From NCBI RefSeq assembly GCF_003610295.1, contig NZ_RAPV01000001.1, forward strand, positions 310,001 through 374,000: DNA of 64,000 bases, written 5' to 3'. Below, one piece after another: positions 20,741 to 30,830 of the stretch (positions are counted from its first letter, which is position 1; the number at the start of each line of letters is the position of its first letter). The position numbers and the translations under genes were made by a program. Below the pieces are notes generated by a model. That model ran no database searches and had not been told where the DNA came from. It saw only the letters and a program-made list of their open reading frames with translations. This stretch comes from Paraburkholderia sp. BL23I1N1. GTDB lineage: Bacteria > Pseudomonadota > Gammaproteobacteria > Burkholderiales > Burkholderiaceae.

Positions 20741-22054
20741 ATGTCATCCCAGCAACAAGCCGCACAATCCGCATCAACGTTGCAGTCCGTTCCTTCCTAC
20801 CTGAATAAAGACGACCTCGGCCCGTGGGGCAACTACCTGCGTCAGGTCGACCGCGTCGCGCCGTACCTCGGCTCACTGTCCCGCTGGCTCGAAACCCTGA
20901 AGCGCCCGAAGCGCATTCTGGTCGTCGACGTGCCTATCGAACTCGATAACGGCACGGTCGCGCACTTCGAAGGCTATCGCGTGCAGCACAACGTGTCGCG
21001 CGGTCCGGGCAAGGGCGGCGTGCGTTATCACCAGGACGTGACGTTGTCGGAAGTGATGGCGCTGTCGGCGTGGATGTCGGTCAAGAACGCTGCTGTGAAC
21101 GTGCCGTACGGCGGCGCGAAGGGCGGTATTCGTGTCGACCCGCGTACGCTGTCGCGTGGCGAGCTGGAGCGCGTGACGCGCCGCTACACGAGCGAGATCG
21201 GCATCATCATCGGACCGAACACCGACATTCCCGCGCCGGACGTGAACACGAACGAGCAGATCATGGCGTGGATGATGGACACGTACTCCATGAACCAGGG
21301 CCAAACGGCGACGGGCGTCGTGACCGGCAAGCCGATCGCGCTGGGTGGTTCGCTGGGCCGCCGCGAAGCAACGGGCCGTGGCGTGTTCGTGGTTGCCTCC
21401 GAAGCCGCACGCCGCATTGGCGTCGACATCGAAGGTGCGCGTATCGCCGTGCAGGGCTTCGGTAACGTGGGCGGCATCGCCGCGCGTCTGTTCCAGGAAG
21501 CGGGTTCGAAGCTGGTCGCGGTGCAGGATCACACCGGCACGGTGTACAAGTCGACCGGTATCGACGCGGTCGCGTTGCTGGATTACGTCGCGAAGAACGG
21601 CGGCGTGGGCGGTTTCCCGGAAGCCGACGTCATCGCGAACGAAGAATTCTGGAACGTCGAATCGGACATCCTGATTCCGGCGGCGCTGGAAAACCAGATT
21701 ACCGAAAAGAACGCAGGCAAGATCAAAACGAAGATCGTCGTGGAAGGCGCCAACGGCCCGACCACCACGGCAGCGGACGACATTCTGCACGACCGCGGTA
21801 TCCTCGTGATTCCGGACGTGGTGGCGAATGCCGGCGGCGTGACCGTGTCGTACTTCGAGTGGGTGCAGGACTTCTCGAGCTTCTTCTGGACTGAAGACGA
21901 GATCAACCAGCGTCTCGAGCGCGTGATGCGCGAAGCATTTGCCGCTGTGTGGCAAGTGTCGAGCGAGCAGAAGGTGTCCGTGCGGACCGCGGCGTTTATC
22001 GTCGCGTGTAAGCGGATCCTGGAAGCGCGCGAATTGCGCGGCCTGTATCCCTGA
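20741..22054 (+). CDS. gdhA: Glutamate dehydrogenase
   Basis: Interconverts glutamate and 2-oxoglutarate plus ammonia with NAD(P). The 437-aa protein of the Glu/Leu/Phe/Val dehydrogenase family shows the catalytic lysine region [14 protein letters not shown] and [23 protein letters not shown]. The Rossmann dinucleotide fold is at [16 protein letters not shown], and VEGANGPTT and [15 protein letters not shown] follow. Cofactor preference cannot be settled by eye. Its neighbour downstream is the glutamate/aspartate transporter, which suggests use of glutamate as carbon or nitrogen source. Confidence 0.93.
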   Translation: MSSQQQAAQSASTLQSVPSYLNKDDLGPWGNYLRQVDRVAPYLGSLSRWLETLKRPKRILVVDVPIELDNGTVAHFEGYRVQHNVSRGPGKGGVRYHQDVTLSEVMALSAWMSVKNAAVNVPYGGAKGGIRVDPRTLSRGELERVTRRYTSEIGIIIGPNTDIPAPDVNTNEQIMAWMMDTYSMNQGQTATGVVTGKPIALGGSLGRREATGRGVFVVASEAARRIGVDIEGARIAVQGFGNVGGIAARLFQEAGSKLVAVQDHTGTVYKSTGIDAVALLDYVAKNGGVGGFPEADVIANEEFWNVESDILIPAALENQITEKNAGKIKTKIVVEGANGPTTTAADDILHDRGILVIPDVVANAGGVTVSYFEWVQDFSSFFWTEDEINQRLERVMREAFAAVWQVSSEQKVSVRTAAFIVACKRILEARELRGLYP

Positions 22055-22143
22055 TCTGATTGCGTGAAACGGCGGGCCGCCACCGCGCGGGCCGCTGCAA
22101 AAAACTTGCTTCGACGCGGTCCACAAGACGGCGTGCTTCACCC

Positions 22144-22178
22144 GGCGGGCGGCATCGTATCGATGCCGCCCGCCTTTG
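22144..22178 (+). terminator. Rho-independent terminator after gdhA
   Basis: GGCGGGCGGCATCG (22144-22157) pairs perfectly with CGATGCCGCCCGCC (22161-22174) across a three-base loop, followed by TTT. It lies 90 bases past the gdhA stop. Confidence 0.75.
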
Positions 22179-22366
22179 CGTATCCACGGGGTTTGGGATT
22201 GCCGGGTTATAGCGCCATAATCCCGTACCGGCATGCGCCCTGGCGGAAATCCCCGCCCCGAAGGAAGTCCCCTTTTGGGGACACGCAACAAACATGGTTG
22301 ATAGCGATACTTTCAGAATAATTACTTTGCTAAACTGGCGTCGGTTCTTGGCCAAGGAGATCACAC
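22179..22366 (+). other. Leader/promoter region of the gltIJKL operon
   Basis: No gene is visible. GTCCCC-TTTT-GGGGAC (22267-22282) is a perfect hairpin about 85 bases before gltI. TTGATA (22298-22303) could be a -35 element, but no good -10 is at the proper distance. A ribosome site AAGGAG precedes the gltI ATG. Confidence 0.35.
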
Positions 22367-23260
22367 ATGAAGGTTAAAAAAGCTGCGCTGCTGCTCGCCA
22401 CTCTCGGACTGTTTACGGTCGGCGCACAAGCGCAAGACGCGGGTACGCTGAAAAAGATCAAGGACACGGGCGTCATTTCGCTGGGTCATCGCGAATCGTC
22501 GATCCCGTTTTCGTATTACGACGACAAGCAGAATGTCATCGGCTATTCGCAGGAATTCGCGCTGAAGGTGGTTGAGGCGGTCAAGCAGAAGCTGAACATG
22601 CCCAACCTGAAGGTCAAGCTCACGCCTGTCACGTCGCAAAACCGTATTCCGCTGGTGCAGAACGGCACCGTCGACATGGAATGCGGCTCGACCACGAATA
22701 ACGCCGAGCGCCAGCAACAGGCTGCCTTCTCGAACACGATCTTCGTGATCGGCACGCGTTTGATGACCAAGAAAGACTCCGGCATCAAAGACTGGGCCGA
22801 CCTGAAGGGCAAGACGGTCGTCACGACCGCCGGCACGACCTCCGAGCGCCTGCTTCGCAAGATGAATCAGGACAAGAGCATGGGCATGAACATCATCAGC
22901 GCGAAGGACCACGGCGAGTCGTTCCTGACGCTCTCCACCGGCCGCGCTGCTGCGTTCATGATGGACGACGCGCTGCTGGCAGGCGAACGCGCCAAGTCGA
23001 ACAACCCGGGCGATTTCGTGATCGTCGGTACGCCGCAATCGCATGAAGCGTACGGCTGCATGATTCGCAAGAACGATCCGGAATTCAAGAAGGTTGTTGA
23101 CGACGCGATCGCGAAGGTCGAAACCTCGGGCGAAGCCGATCAGATCTACAAGAAGTGGTTCGAATCGCCGATTCCGCCGAAGGGCCTGAACCTGAACTTC
23201 CCGGAAAGCGATGACATGAAGGCGCTCTACAAGAGCCCGAATGACAAGGCAATCGATTAA
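22367..23260 (+). CDS. gltI: Glutamate/aspartate ABC transporter, periplasmic binding protein
   Basis: Captures glutamate and aspartate in the periplasm for the GltJKL transporter. The 297-aa protein has a Sec signal peptide (residues 1-24, MKVKKAALLLATLGLFTVGAQAQ, cut after AQA). It then follows the SBP_bac_3 fold, with GVISLGHRESSIPFSYYD, NRIPLVQNGTVDMECGSTTNNAERQQQAAFS and TTSERLLRKMNQD. These features are characteristic of GltI. It is the first gene of a four-gene operon with tight spacing after gltJ. Confidence 0.95.
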   Translation: MKVKKAALLLATLGLFTVGAQAQDAGTLKKIKDTGVISLGHRESSIPFSYYDDKQNVIGYSQEFALKVVEAVKQKLNMPNLKVKLTPVTSQNRIPLVQNGTVDMECGSTTNNAERQQQAAFSNTIFVIGTRLMTKKDSGIKDWADLKGKTVVTTAGTTSERLLRKMNQDKSMGMNIISAKDHGESFLTLSTGRAAAFMMDDALLAGERAKSNNPGDFVIVGTPQSHEAYGCMIRKNDPEFKKVVDDAIAKVETSGEADQIYKKWFESPIPPKGLNLNFPESDDMKALYKSPNDKAID

Positions 23261-23342
23261 ACCTTAGCTGTTTTTTTGAAACGCTGAACGAGACGGAAGG
23301 GGCCACGCGCTTCTTCCGTTTCTTTTTGCTGGAGTCTTGGTC

Positions 23343-24083
23343 ATGTCATATCACTGGAACTGGGGCATTCTGCTGAGTCCGGTTTCGACCGGCGAGCCGA
23401 GTACCTATCTGGGCTGGCTGATGTCCGGCTTCTGGGTGACGATCACCGTGTCGCTGTCGGCATGGGTGATCGCGCTGATCGTCGGTTCATTTTTCGGTGT
23501 GCTGCGCACGGTGCCGAACAGATGGGCGTCGGGTATCGGTACGCTCTATGTCGCGATTTTCCGCAACATTCCACTCATTGTGCAGTTCTTTATCTGGTAT
23601 CTGGTGATACCGGAATTGTTGCCGCCGTCGATCGGCAACTGGTTCAAGCAACTGCCGCCGGGTGCGCAGTTCTTCTCGTCGTCGATTGTGTGTCTCGGGC
23701 TCTTCACGGCCGCGCGCGTGTGCGAGCAGGTGCGCTCGGGTATCAACGCATTGCCGAAGGGTCAGCGCGCCGCGGGGCTGGCAATGGGTTTCACGCAATG
23801 GCAGACGTATCGCTACGTGCTGCTGCCGGTTGCGTACCGGATCATCGTGCCGCCGCTCACGTCCGAGTTTCTGAATATTTTCAAGAACTCGGCGGTCGCG
23901 TCGACCATCGGTCTGCTGGATCTGTCGGCCCAGGCGCGCCAACTGGTCGACTACACGTCGCAGACGTATGAGTCGTTCATCGCGGTCACGCTGGCGTATG
24001 TGCTGATCAATCTGGTCGTGATGCAACTGATGCGCTGGGTCGAACACAAGAGCCGGTTGCCCGGCTATATCGGAGGTAAGTGA
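23343..24083 (+). CDS. gltJ: Glutamate/aspartate ABC transporter, permease GltJ
   Basis: One of two inner-membrane permeases of the glutamate/aspartate importer. The start at ATG 23343 follows TGGAG, giving 246 aa beginning [14 protein letters not shown]. About five transmembrane helices are present. The family motif lies in [44 protein letters not shown], the EAA loop that contacts the ATPase. The stop codon overlaps the gltK start by one base. Confidence 0.94.
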   Translation: MSYHWNWGILLSPVSTGEPSTYLGWLMSGFWVTITVSLSAWVIALIVGSFFGVLRTVPNRWASGIGTLYVAIFRNIPLIVQFFIWYLVIPELLPPSIGNWFKQLPPGAQFFSSSIVCLGLFTAARVCEQVRSGINALPKGQRAAGLAMGFTQWQTYRYVLLPVAYRIIVPPLTSEFLNIFKNSAVASTIGLLDLSAQARQLVDYTSQTYESFIAVTLAYVLINLVVMQLMRWVEHKSRLPGYIGGK

Positions 24084-24760
24084 TGCATCATTTCGACTGG
24101 AGCGGTATTCCGGGCGCACTGCCTACGATGTGGACCGGCGCTATCGTCACCCTCAAGATCACGCTGATTGCGATCGTGATCGGCATCGTCTGGGGCACCA
24201 TTCTCGCGATCATGCGGCTCTCGCCGTTCAAGCCGTTCGAATGGTTCGCGAAGGGTTATGTCACGATCTTCCGTTCGATCCCGCTGGTGATGGTGCTGCT
24301 GTGGTTCTTCCTGATCGTGCCGCAGGTGCTGCAAAACGTGCTGGGCTTGTCGCCGGACATCGACATCCGGCTGGCTTCGGCGATGGTCGCTTTCTCGCTC
24401 TTCGAGGCGGCGTACTATTCCGAGATCATCCGCGCCGGCATTCAGGCGGTGCCGCGTGGGCAGGTCAATGCCGCGTTTGCGCTCGGCATGAGCTACCCGC
24501 AAGCCATGCGCCTCATCGTGCTGCCGCAGGCGTTCCGCGCGATGGTGCCGCTGCTGCTTACGCAAGGTATCGTGCTGTTTCAGGATACGTCGCTTGTCTA
24601 CGTGATCAGCCTCGCCGACTTCTTCCGCACCGCCACGAATATTGGCGACCGTGACGGTACGAATGTCGAAATGGTACTGTTCGCGGGCGCGTGTTATTTC
24701 GTGATCTGCGTGATCGCGTCGAGCCTCGTCAAAGGTCTTCAGAAAAAGGTCGCAAGATGA
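24083..24760 (+). CDS. gltK: Glutamate/aspartate ABC transporter, permease GltK
   Basis: Second permease of the GltIJKL importer, 225 aa. The ATG at 24083 shares its first base with the last base of the gltJ stop and follows GGAGG, so translation is probably coupled. The His/Glu/Gln/Arg/Orn-type permease pattern is visible, with the EAA loop [39 protein letters not shown]. About five hydrophobic helices are present. Confidence 0.94.
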   Translation: MHHFDWSGIPGALPTMWTGAIVTLKITLIAIVIGIVWGTILAIMRLSPFKPFEWFAKGYVTIFRSIPLVMVLLWFFLIVPQVLQNVLGLSPDIDIRLASAMVAFSLFEAAYYSEIIRAGIQAVPRGQVNAAFALGMSYPQAMRLIVLPQAFRAMVPLLLTQGIVLFQDTSLVYVISLADFFRTATNIGDRDGTNVEMVLFAGACYFVICVIASSLVKGLQKKVAR

Positions 24761-25482
24761 TCTCTATCAAGAATGTTTCGAAGTGGTACGGTCAGTTTCA
24801 AGTGCTGACCGACTGCACGACGGAAGTCAAAAAAGGTGAAGTGGTGGTGGTGTGCGGGCCGTCGGGTTCGGGCAAGTCCACGCTGATCAAAACCGTCAAC
24901 GGCCTCGAGCCGTTCCAGAAGGGCGAGATCGTTATCAACGGCCAATCGCTGACCGACAAGAAAACCAATCTGTCGAAGCTGCGTGCGAAGGTCGGTATGG
25001 TGTTCCAGCACTTCGAGCTGTTCCCGCATCTGTCGATCGTGCAGAACCTGACGCTCGCACAGGTCAAGGTGCTCGGCCGCTCGAGCGACGAAGCAACGGC
25101 GAAGGGCCACAAGCTGCTCGATCGCGTCGGTCTGCGCGCACATGCGGACAAGTTTCCGGGGCAATTGTCGGGCGGTCAGCAGCAACGCGTGGCGATTGCG
25201 CGCGCGTTGTCGATGGACCCGATCGCGATGCTGTTCGACGAACCTACTTCCGCGCTCGATCCGGAAATGATCAACGAAGTGCTCGACGTGATGGTCGAAC
25301 TCGCCCAGGAAGGCATGACGATGATGTGCGTCACGCACGAAATGGGCTTTGCCAAGAAGGTCGCGCACCGCGTGATCTTCATGGACAAGGGCCTGATCGT
25401 GGAAGACGACCGCAAGGAAGACTTCTTCGCGAATCCGAAGTCGGATCGCGCGAAGGATTTTCTGGCGAAGATCCTGCACTGA
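24757..25482 (+). CDS. gltL: Glutamate/aspartate ABC transporter, ATPase GltL
   Basis: Cytoplasmic ATPase that drives the importer, 241 aa. It has Walker [11 protein letters not shown]-loop [15 protein letters not shown] signature [15 protein letters not shown], Walker [14 protein letters not shown] and switch histidine THEMGFA. The ATG overlaps the gltK stop by four bases (ATGA), so the start is clear. It is the last gene of the operon; a strong terminator follows. Confidence 0.96.
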   Translation: MISIKNVSKWYGQFQVLTDCTTEVKKGEVVVVCGPSGSGKSTLIKTVNGLEPFQKGEIVINGQSLTDKKTNLSKLRAKVGMVFQHFELFPHLSIVQNLTLAQVKVLGRSSDEATAKGHKLLDRVGLRAHADKFPGQLSGGQQQRVAIARALSMDPIAMLFDEPTSALDPEMINEVLDVMVELAQEGMTMMCVTHEMGFAKKVAHRVIFMDKGLIVEDDRKEDFFANPKSDRAKDFLAKILH

Positions 25483-25525
25483 GGGTGTTGCTGCGGCCGC
25501 GCTGGTCGGTTGGCGTGGCTCATGC

Positions 25526-25559
25526 AAAAAAAGCCGCTTCGGAAGAAGCGGCTTTTTTT
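25526..25559. terminator. Bidirectional terminator between gltL and the amidotransferase gene
   Basis: Seven A's, then GCCGCTTC, a GGAA loop, GAAGCGGC and seven T's. The structure works in both directions, ending the gltIJKL transcript and the converging minus-strand gene. Confidence 0.92.
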
Positions 25560-25676
25560 GTTTCCGACGTTCTGAAGTGCTGGCTTGTGAAAGGACGCTC
25601 CAGTTGAGGCGTTCTTCAGTTGGCGAACGCAGATGTTGGCCCGAGTTGTTCTGGCGCTCGTGGACGCACGCGCAGA

Positions 25677-26603
25677 TCAGGACTCGAAAGCGGCGGTGTC
25701 GTCCGCGGCTTCAAGGTCGACCTCGGCGACAGCCACCGCCTCAACCGAAGCCGCAATCGTGGTCGCCGAAGCCGACGCGTCCAACGCCGGATTGCGCAGC
25801 TTTTCCAGCACCGAAGTCGGCACCGGCACATTCACTCGGCCGATCACTTCGCCGTGCTGGAACATCAACAAATCGCCTGGTTTGAACGCAGTCCACACTT
25901 CGTTATCGGTGAGCGGTTTGGTCGCGATCACGGCGACGCGGTCTTCCGGCGTCGTGTATTTGGCGAAATCGATCGACACGTCCGCGTCGACCAGATGGGC
26001 AGTCGAGAACGGCCAGCGCCGCACGATGTAGTGCAGATGCGTCGAGCAATGCGCGAACAGCGCCTGGCCGTTCGACATCAGGAAATTGAACACGCCAAAT
26101 TGCGTGATTTCGCGCGTGAGCGTTTCGAGCGCGGCGAACAGTTCGTCGAGCGGCGGCTGCGTGCCCGGGAAGGCCTTGCGCAAGCCTTGCAGCAACGCAC
26201 AGAACGCGAGTTCGCTATCGGTTGTGCCGACAGGTTGATAAACGCCGGTTAGCGCCGGCGAATAATCTTTCAAGTCGCCGTTGTGCGCGAAGATCCAGTG
26301 ACGCCCCCACAGTTCGCGCATGAACGGATGGCAATTCTCGAGCAGGATATGCCCTTGCGTCGCCTTGCGAATATGCGCGATCGTGTTCTTCGACTTGATC
26401 GGGTAGCGTTTGACCATCTCGGCAATCGGCGAGGTAGCCGACGATTGATGGTCAATGAACAGGCGGCAGGCTTTGTCTTCGAAGAAGGCGATGCCCCAGC
26501 CGTCCGCGTGGTGATCGGTGACGCCGCCGCGCGCCGCAAAGCCGGTGAACGAGAACGTGACGTCCGTCGGCGCGGCGCAGTTCATTCCGAGAAGTTGGCA
26601 CAT
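25677..26603 (-). CDS. Class II glutamine amidotransferase, YafJ-like
   Basis: Ntn-hydrolase glutaminase domain with the catalytic cysteine at residue 2 (MCQLLGMNC). GGVTDHHADGWGIAFFED, FAHNGDLKDYSP and VGTTDSELAFCALL are glutamine-binding elements as in YafJ. The 308-aa protein ends in an alanine- and acid-rich tail of about 45 residues without clear function. No synthetase partner is adjacent, so the acceptor of the released ammonia is unknown. It faces gltL and is divergent from pyrC. Confidence 0.87.
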   Translation of the reverse strand: MCQLLGMNCAAPTDVTFSFTGFAARGGVTDHHADGWGIAFFEDKACRLFIDHQSSATSPIAEMVKRYPIKSKNTIAHIRKATQGHILLENCHPFMRELWGRHWIFAHNGDLKDYSPALTGVYQPVGTTDSELAFCALLQGLRKAFPGTQPPLDELFAALETLTREITQFGVFNFLMSNGQALFAHCSTHLHYIVRRWPFSTAHLVDADVSIDFAKYTTPEDRVAVIATKPLTDNEVWTAFKPGDLLMFQHGEVIGRVNVPVPTSVLEKLRNPALDASASATTIAASVEAVAVAEVDLEAADDTAAFES

Positions 26604-26792
26604 GTTGCGGGTAAGCCGGTGAACGGGGCGAGCCGTTACAATGATGATTTTCCAAGCATATCACCGAGCCAGAAGCGCCAAATAGCGAAATTGACGTATG
26701 TTTAGGGCTTAGCGTTGCGATTTGCTCTGATTTGCAACGCTTTGAGCATGCCGATTTGCTTTTTTGCCGCCGAATCTCGTTCCTCTCCCGCC

Positions 26793-27872
26793 ATGACCGC
26801 TTCCAACGCCTCCCTCGATTCGATCGACACGATCGACAGCATCACGCTCGCCCGCCCGGACGACTGGCACCTGCACGTTCGCGACGGCGAGATGCTCGCT
26901 GCCGTGTTGCCGGACACCGCGCGCCAGTTCGGCCGCGCGATCATCATGCCTAACCTGAAGCCGCCGGTCACCACGACCGCGATGGCAGAGGCGTATCGCG
27001 AGCGTATCGTCGCCGCGATCCCGGCTGGGGCGAAGTTCGAACCGCTAATGACGCTGTACCTGACTGACAACACGCCGCCGGACGAAATCCGCCGCGCGCG
27101 CGAAAGCGGCTTCGTGCATGGCGTGAAGCTGTACCCGGCGGGGGCGACGACCAACTCGGACGCCGGCGTCACCGACATCATGAAGTGCGCCAAAACGCTC
27201 GAAGTGATGCAGGAAACCGGCATGCCGTTGCTGGTGCACGGTGAGGTGACGGATTCGTCGATCGACCTGTTCGACCGCGAGAAGGTGTTCATCGACCGCG
27301 TGATGACGCCGCTGCGCCGCGCGTTTCCGGCGCTGAAAGTGGTGTTCGAGCACATCACCACCAAAGATGCAGTCGACTACATCCGCGAAGCCGGCGTGGC
27401 GCCGGGGCTGCTGGGTGCGACGATCACCGCGCACCATCTGCTGTACAACCGCAACGCGATCTTCCAGGGTGGCATTCGCCCGCATTACTACTGCCTGCCG
27501 GTGTTGAAGCGCGAGACGCATCGCGTGGCGCTGGTCGAGGCGGCAACCTCGGGCAATCCGCGCTTCTTCCTCGGCACGGATAGCGCACCGCATCCGAAGG
27601 GCTTGAAGGAGCACGCGTGCGGCTGTGCGGGTTGCTACACGGCGCTGCACGCGCTCGAACTCTATACCGAAGCGTTCGACAAAGCCGGTGCGCTGGACAA
27701 GCTCGAAGGCTTCGCCAGCTTCTTCGGCGCGGATTTCTACGGCCTGCCGCGCAGCGAAGAGAAGATCACCCTGCGTCGCGAAGAATGGACGCTGCCGGCT
27801 GAATTGCCGGTCGGCGACACGCCGGTTGTGCCGCTGCGTGGCGGCGAGTCGATCGGTTGGCGCCTCGTCTGA
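26793..27872 (+). CDS. pyrC: Dihydroorotase, class II
   Basis: Zinc enzyme of pyrimidine synthesis: carbamoyl aspartate to dihydroorotate. The start at ATG 26793 ([25 protein letters not shown]) was preferred to ones further upstream because the rest matches the usual N-terminus; this gives 359 aa. Metal ligands are visible in [12 protein letters not shown], the carbamylated lysine in [14 protein letters not shown], histidines in LVHGEV and EHITT, and the aspartate in GTDSAPH. The DUF3025 gene begins 11 bases after the stop. Confidence 0.94.
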   Translation: MTASNASLDSIDTIDSITLARPDDWHLHVRDGEMLAAVLPDTARQFGRAIIMPNLKPPVTTTAMAEAYRERIVAAIPAGAKFEPLMTLYLTDNTPPDEIRRARESGFVHGVKLYPAGATTNSDAGVTDIMKCAKTLEVMQETGMPLLVHGEVTDSSIDLFDREKVFIDRVMTPLRRAFPALKVVFEHITTKDAVDYIREAGVAPGLLGATITAHHLLYNRNAIFQGGIRPHYYCLPVLKRETHRVALVEAATSGNPRFFLGTDSAPHPKGLKEHACGCAGCYTALHALELYTEAFDKAGALDKLEGFASFFGADFYGLPRSEEKITLRREEWTLPAELPVGDTPVVPLRGGESIGWRLV

Positions 27873-27883
27873 GGTTGGATTCG

Positions 27884-28717
27884 ATGCAGGTGCAAGAGGC
27901 GGCGCGCGTGGACTTCTGTCTCGCCGATATCGACTGGTCGAAGCCGTGGTTCGCGCCGTTCGCGGCACGCGGCGCGCGCTGGCAGCAGGGCGCGTTGACG
28001 AGCTACGCGGCCTTGCTTGCGGAAATGAATGCGGATGCCGGCGAAATGCGGCAGGTCACGGGGCGCGGTCAGCGCCTCGCGTTCATTGCGCAGGACGATC
28101 TGCCGCCGGGCGCGGCTTATGAGGCGCACATCGCGTCGACGGGTTGCGTGCCGACACGCCACAACCTGCACGACTTCTTCAACGGGTCGATGTGGTTTGC
28201 GTTTCCGCGTATCAAGGCGGCGCTGAACGCGCGGCAGTCGGCGGCGATCGACGTATTAGGCGTCGGCCCGACCCGCGGCAGCATACGCGACACGTTGACC
28301 TTGTTCGATGAAAACGCAGTGCTGTTCGCCAGTGCCGACCCGGCGTTGAGCGCGGCATTGCGCGGGTTCGACTGGCAGACGCTGCTGGTGGCTCACCGTG
28401 ATGCATGGGGGGCGCGCTGCGAGGTGCGCTGCTTTGGCCACGCGCTGCTTGAAAAGCTGATTGCGCCGTTCAAGGCTTGCACGGGCCACGCGTGGATCGT
28501 CGACGTGCCATCCGACTACTTCGGCTGGAGCGCTGCGGCACGCGACGCCTGGCTCGACGAGTCTGTCAGCACGGCACTCCTGAAGACGGATGCTTTGACG
28601 AGCCGCCTGTTTGCGCCGCTGCCCGTGCTGGGGATTCCGGGTTGGTGCGCTGGGAACGAATCGCCGGTGTTTTACGACGACACGTCCGTCTTTCGCGCGG
28701 GGCGCCGTTCGCGCTAA
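27884..28717 (+). CDS. DUF3025-domain protein of unknown function
   Basis: A 277-aa protein starting at ATG 27884. It contains the conserved block TRHNLHDFFNGSMWFAFPRIKAALN and, later, WIVDVP and FAPLPVLGIPGWC, which mark the DUF3025 family found in beta- and gamma-proteobacteria. No signal peptide, membrane segment or known catalytic motif is evident. It lies 11 bases after pyrC and is probably co-transcribed. No function can be stated. Confidence 0.8.
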   Translation: MQVQEAARVDFCLADIDWSKPWFAPFAARGARWQQGALTSYAALLAEMNADAGEMRQVTGRGQRLAFIAQDDLPPGAAYEAHIASTGCVPTRHNLHDFFNGSMWFAFPRIKAALNARQSAAIDVLGVGPTRGSIRDTLTLFDENAVLFASADPALSAALRGFDWQTLLVAHRDAWGARCEVRCFGHALLEKLIAPFKACTGHAWIVDVPSDYFGWSAAARDAWLDESVSTALLKTDALTSRLFAPLPVLGIPGWCAGNESPVFYDDTSVFRAGRRSR

Positions 28718-28770
28718 AGACTTGCGGTTCATCCGCCCCCTATCCGTCACAGTGTTAAAATGCGCCCCAG

Positions 28771-29183
<413 letters not shown>

Positions 29184-29191
29184 CACCCAAC

Positions 29192-29229
29192 AAAAAATGC
29201 CGGCGTCCGTGTGGACGCCGGCATTTTTA
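29192..29229 (+). terminator. Terminator of rnpB
   Basis: ATGCCGGCGTCC (29197-29208) and GGACGCCGGCAT (29213-29224) form a perfect 12-bp stem with loop GTGT, preceded by A's and followed by TTTTATTT. Confidence 0.9.
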
Positions 29230-29285
29230 TTTGACGCGCCGGTTTGGCTAAATGCGCCTCAGCTATCCGCGCCGAAGCGCCGCGC

Positions 29286-29708
29286 TCAACCTGCGACGAT
29301 ATCGAACGAGTGCGTGAGCTCGGCGGTCTTCGCGATCATGATCGACGCCGAGCAGTATTTGTCGTGCGACAGATTGATCGCGCGTTCCACCGTGGCCGGG
29401 TTCAGATTTTTGCCCGTCACGGTGAAATGAAAGTGGATCTTGGTGAACACTTTCGGATCCTCGCTGGCGCGCTCAGCCTTCAGCGTCACTGAGCAGCCGG
29501 CGATTTCCTGGCGGCTCTTCTTCAGGATCATCACGACGTCGTACGCCGTGCAGCCACCCGTGCCGAGCAGCACCATTTCCATCGGACGCGGCGCGAGATT
29601 GCGGCCGCCGCCTTCCGGCGCGCCGTCCATCGTGACCAGATGACCGCTGCCGGTCTCGGCCGCAAACGCCATCCCGTCTTGCCCCATCCAGCTAACTTTG
29701 CATTCCAT
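29286..29708 (-). CDS. OsmC-family protein
   Basis: OsmC/Ohr-type thiol peroxidase fold. The start at 29708 (MECKVSWMGQDGMAF) gives 140 aa; upstream in-frame codons show no coding character. The two redox cysteines lie in GTGGCTAYDVVMIL and SHDKYCSASIMI, as in the YhfA branch of the family. That branch differs from organic hydroperoxide resistance proteins, and its substrate is uncertain. It converges on rnpB. Confidence 0.88.
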   Translation of the reverse strand: MECKVSWMGQDGMAFAAETGSGHLVTMDGAPEGGGRNLAPRPMEMVLLGTGGCTAYDVVMILKKSRQEIAGCSVTLKAERASEDPKVFTKIHFHFTVTGKNLNPATVERAINLSHDKYCSASIMIAKTAELTHSFDIVAG

Positions 29709-30006
29709 GCTGTGCTCCACCGCGCTGCGCTTATATCGAAAACGCATTGTAGCCCGGTGTTTGCGTGTCCGCCCGAAGAGACTTTCGGGGGAACTTATGC
29801 GCAATGGCTGCTTGCGTGTTGCGGTGCGGCATGTTCCGCCGATTCGGGAATGTCCTGACGGGTTTAGGGGTTTTACTCTAGTCGATGTCTGTTTACGCGT
29901 CGGCTTAAAATGGCGTTTGTATTTGATTTTAAAGGGAATTCTGTATCTTTTTGTCTGAATGTTGTTGTATCGCATTATGGGATCGAATTTCGCAATGCAA
30001 ATGTTC
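29709..30006. other. Intergenic stretch upstream of osmC and of the candidate small RNA
   Basis: About 300 bases with no convincing gene. The second half (29880-29990) is AT-rich compared with the surroundings. Short open frames here have composition unlike the neighbouring genes. I see nothing beyond the promoter of the osmC gene, which must lie here on the minus strand. Confidence 0.5.
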
Positions 30007-30035
30007 TTGCGTCGCACAAGGCGGCCTCATATAAT
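30007..30035 (+). promoter_or_regulatory. Sigma70 promoter of the candidate small RNA
   Basis: TTGCGT (30007-30012) and a perfect TATAAT (30030-30035) are separated by exactly 17 bases. Transcription would start near 30042, with the terminator only 60-90 bases downstream and no reading frame between them. Confidence 0.65.
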
Positions 30036-30041
30036 CGGTCC

Positions 30042-30131
30042 CATCGGCTGCAACAGTTTTGCAACCTCCGCTGTCTCCTCCACCTCCTCCTTTGGTGGAT
30101 TAAACCCGAACCGCTAGTTCGGGTTTTTTTT
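30042..30131 (+). ncRNA. Candidate small RNA with loop-exposed anti-Shine-Dalgarno motif
   Basis: A transcription unit of about 90 nt lies between a near-consensus promoter and a strong terminator. It contains TGCAA...TTGCA arms (about 30049-30064). A CU-rich stretch follows, holding the hairpin CCACC (30080-30084), loop TCCTCCTTT (30085-30093) and GGTGG (30094-30098). The loop sequence UCCUCC is complementary to ribosome-binding sites. The terminator with its U8 tail is typical of Hfq-dependent sRNAs. No frame with a ribosome site fits. I do not recognise the RNA as a named family. It could instead be a leader of rplM, but rplM has its own promoter downstream of the terminator. Confidence 0.55.
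30102..30131 (+). terminator. Strong Rho-independent terminator of the candidate small RNA
   Basis: AAACCCGAAC (30102-30111) pairs with GTTCGGGTTT (30117-30126) around CGCTA, and the T run continues to 30131. Confidence 0.9.
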
Positions 30132-30239
30132 CGTCCCTGCTTTCCCCGAGACGATGCCGTTCGGTGAGCCAGGAAGAACGTCGAATGGCGCTATCCGGCC
30201 GTCGCCGCGCATCACTTCCCGCCCGAAACGCCGCAATCT

Positions 30240-30269
30240 TTGACTCGGCGTGACAAATTCCTTTATAAT
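30240..30269 (+). promoter_or_regulatory. Promoter of rplM-rpsI
   Basis: TTGACT (30240-30245) and TATAAT (30264-30269) with an 18-base spacer form a near-consensus sigma70 promoter. The leader of about 115 bases before rplM could carry ribosomal-protein autoregulation, but I see no defined structure. Confidence 0.7.
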
Positions 30270-30390
30270 TCAGAGCTTTTCCGCATCCGCGCCCGCGGAG
30301 GAAGAACCAGGGAGAGCCTGCACGCGCCTCGATGCGCACACTACAAGCAGGAAAAAATACATTGGGCGCAGCAATTTTTTTGGATCGATC

Positions 30391-30819
30391 ATGAAGACGT
30401 TTTCCGCAAAAGCCCATGAGGTTACGCGTGAATGGTACGTGATTGACGCGACGGATAAGGTTCTCGGGCGTGTCGCCAGCGAAGTGGCACACCGTCTTCG
30501 CGGCAAGCACAAGCCTGAATTCACTCCGCACGTCGACACCGGTGATTTCATCATCGTTATCAACGCCGGCAAGCTGCGTGTCACGGGCAACAAGGCTACT
30601 GACAAGAAGTACTACCGTCACTCGGGTTACCCGGGCGGTATTTATGAAACGACGTTCGGCAAGATGCAAGAACGCTTCCCGGGCCGTGCGCTCGAGAAAG
30701 CGGTCAAGGGCATGCTGCCGAAGGGCCCGCTCGGCTACGCGATGATCAAGAAGCTGAAGGTCTACGCTGAAGCAACGCATCCGCATTCGGCACAACAGCC
30801 GAAAGCGCTCGAGATCTAA
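30391..30819 (+). CDS. rplM: 50S ribosomal protein L13
   Basis: Large-subunit ribosomal protein of 142 aa. The start at ATG 30391 ([30 protein letters not shown]) is the canonical N-terminus. [12 protein letters not shown] and the [34 protein letters not shown] region are L13 landmarks. rpsI follows after 11 bases, forming the conserved rplM-rpsI operon. Confidence 0.98.
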   Translation: MKTFSAKAHEVTREWYVIDATDKVLGRVASEVAHRLRGKHKPEFTPHVDTGDFIIVINAGKLRVTGNKATDKKYYRHSGYPGGIYETTFGKMQERFPGRALEKAVKGMLPKGPLGYAMIKKLKVYAEATHPHSAQQPKALEI

Positions 30820-30830
30820 GGGGAGCCCAC

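Noticed and set aside
22267..22282. GTCCCC-TTTT-GGGGAC as a riboswitch or attenuator for gltI
   Set aside because: An isolated six-base hairpin with no T run or alternative pairing; mentioned only as a structure in the leader.
29698..29958. 86-codon frame upstream of the candidate small RNA
   Set aside because: No ribosome site, Arg/Cys-rich composition, overlaps the 5' end of the osmC gene on the other strand.
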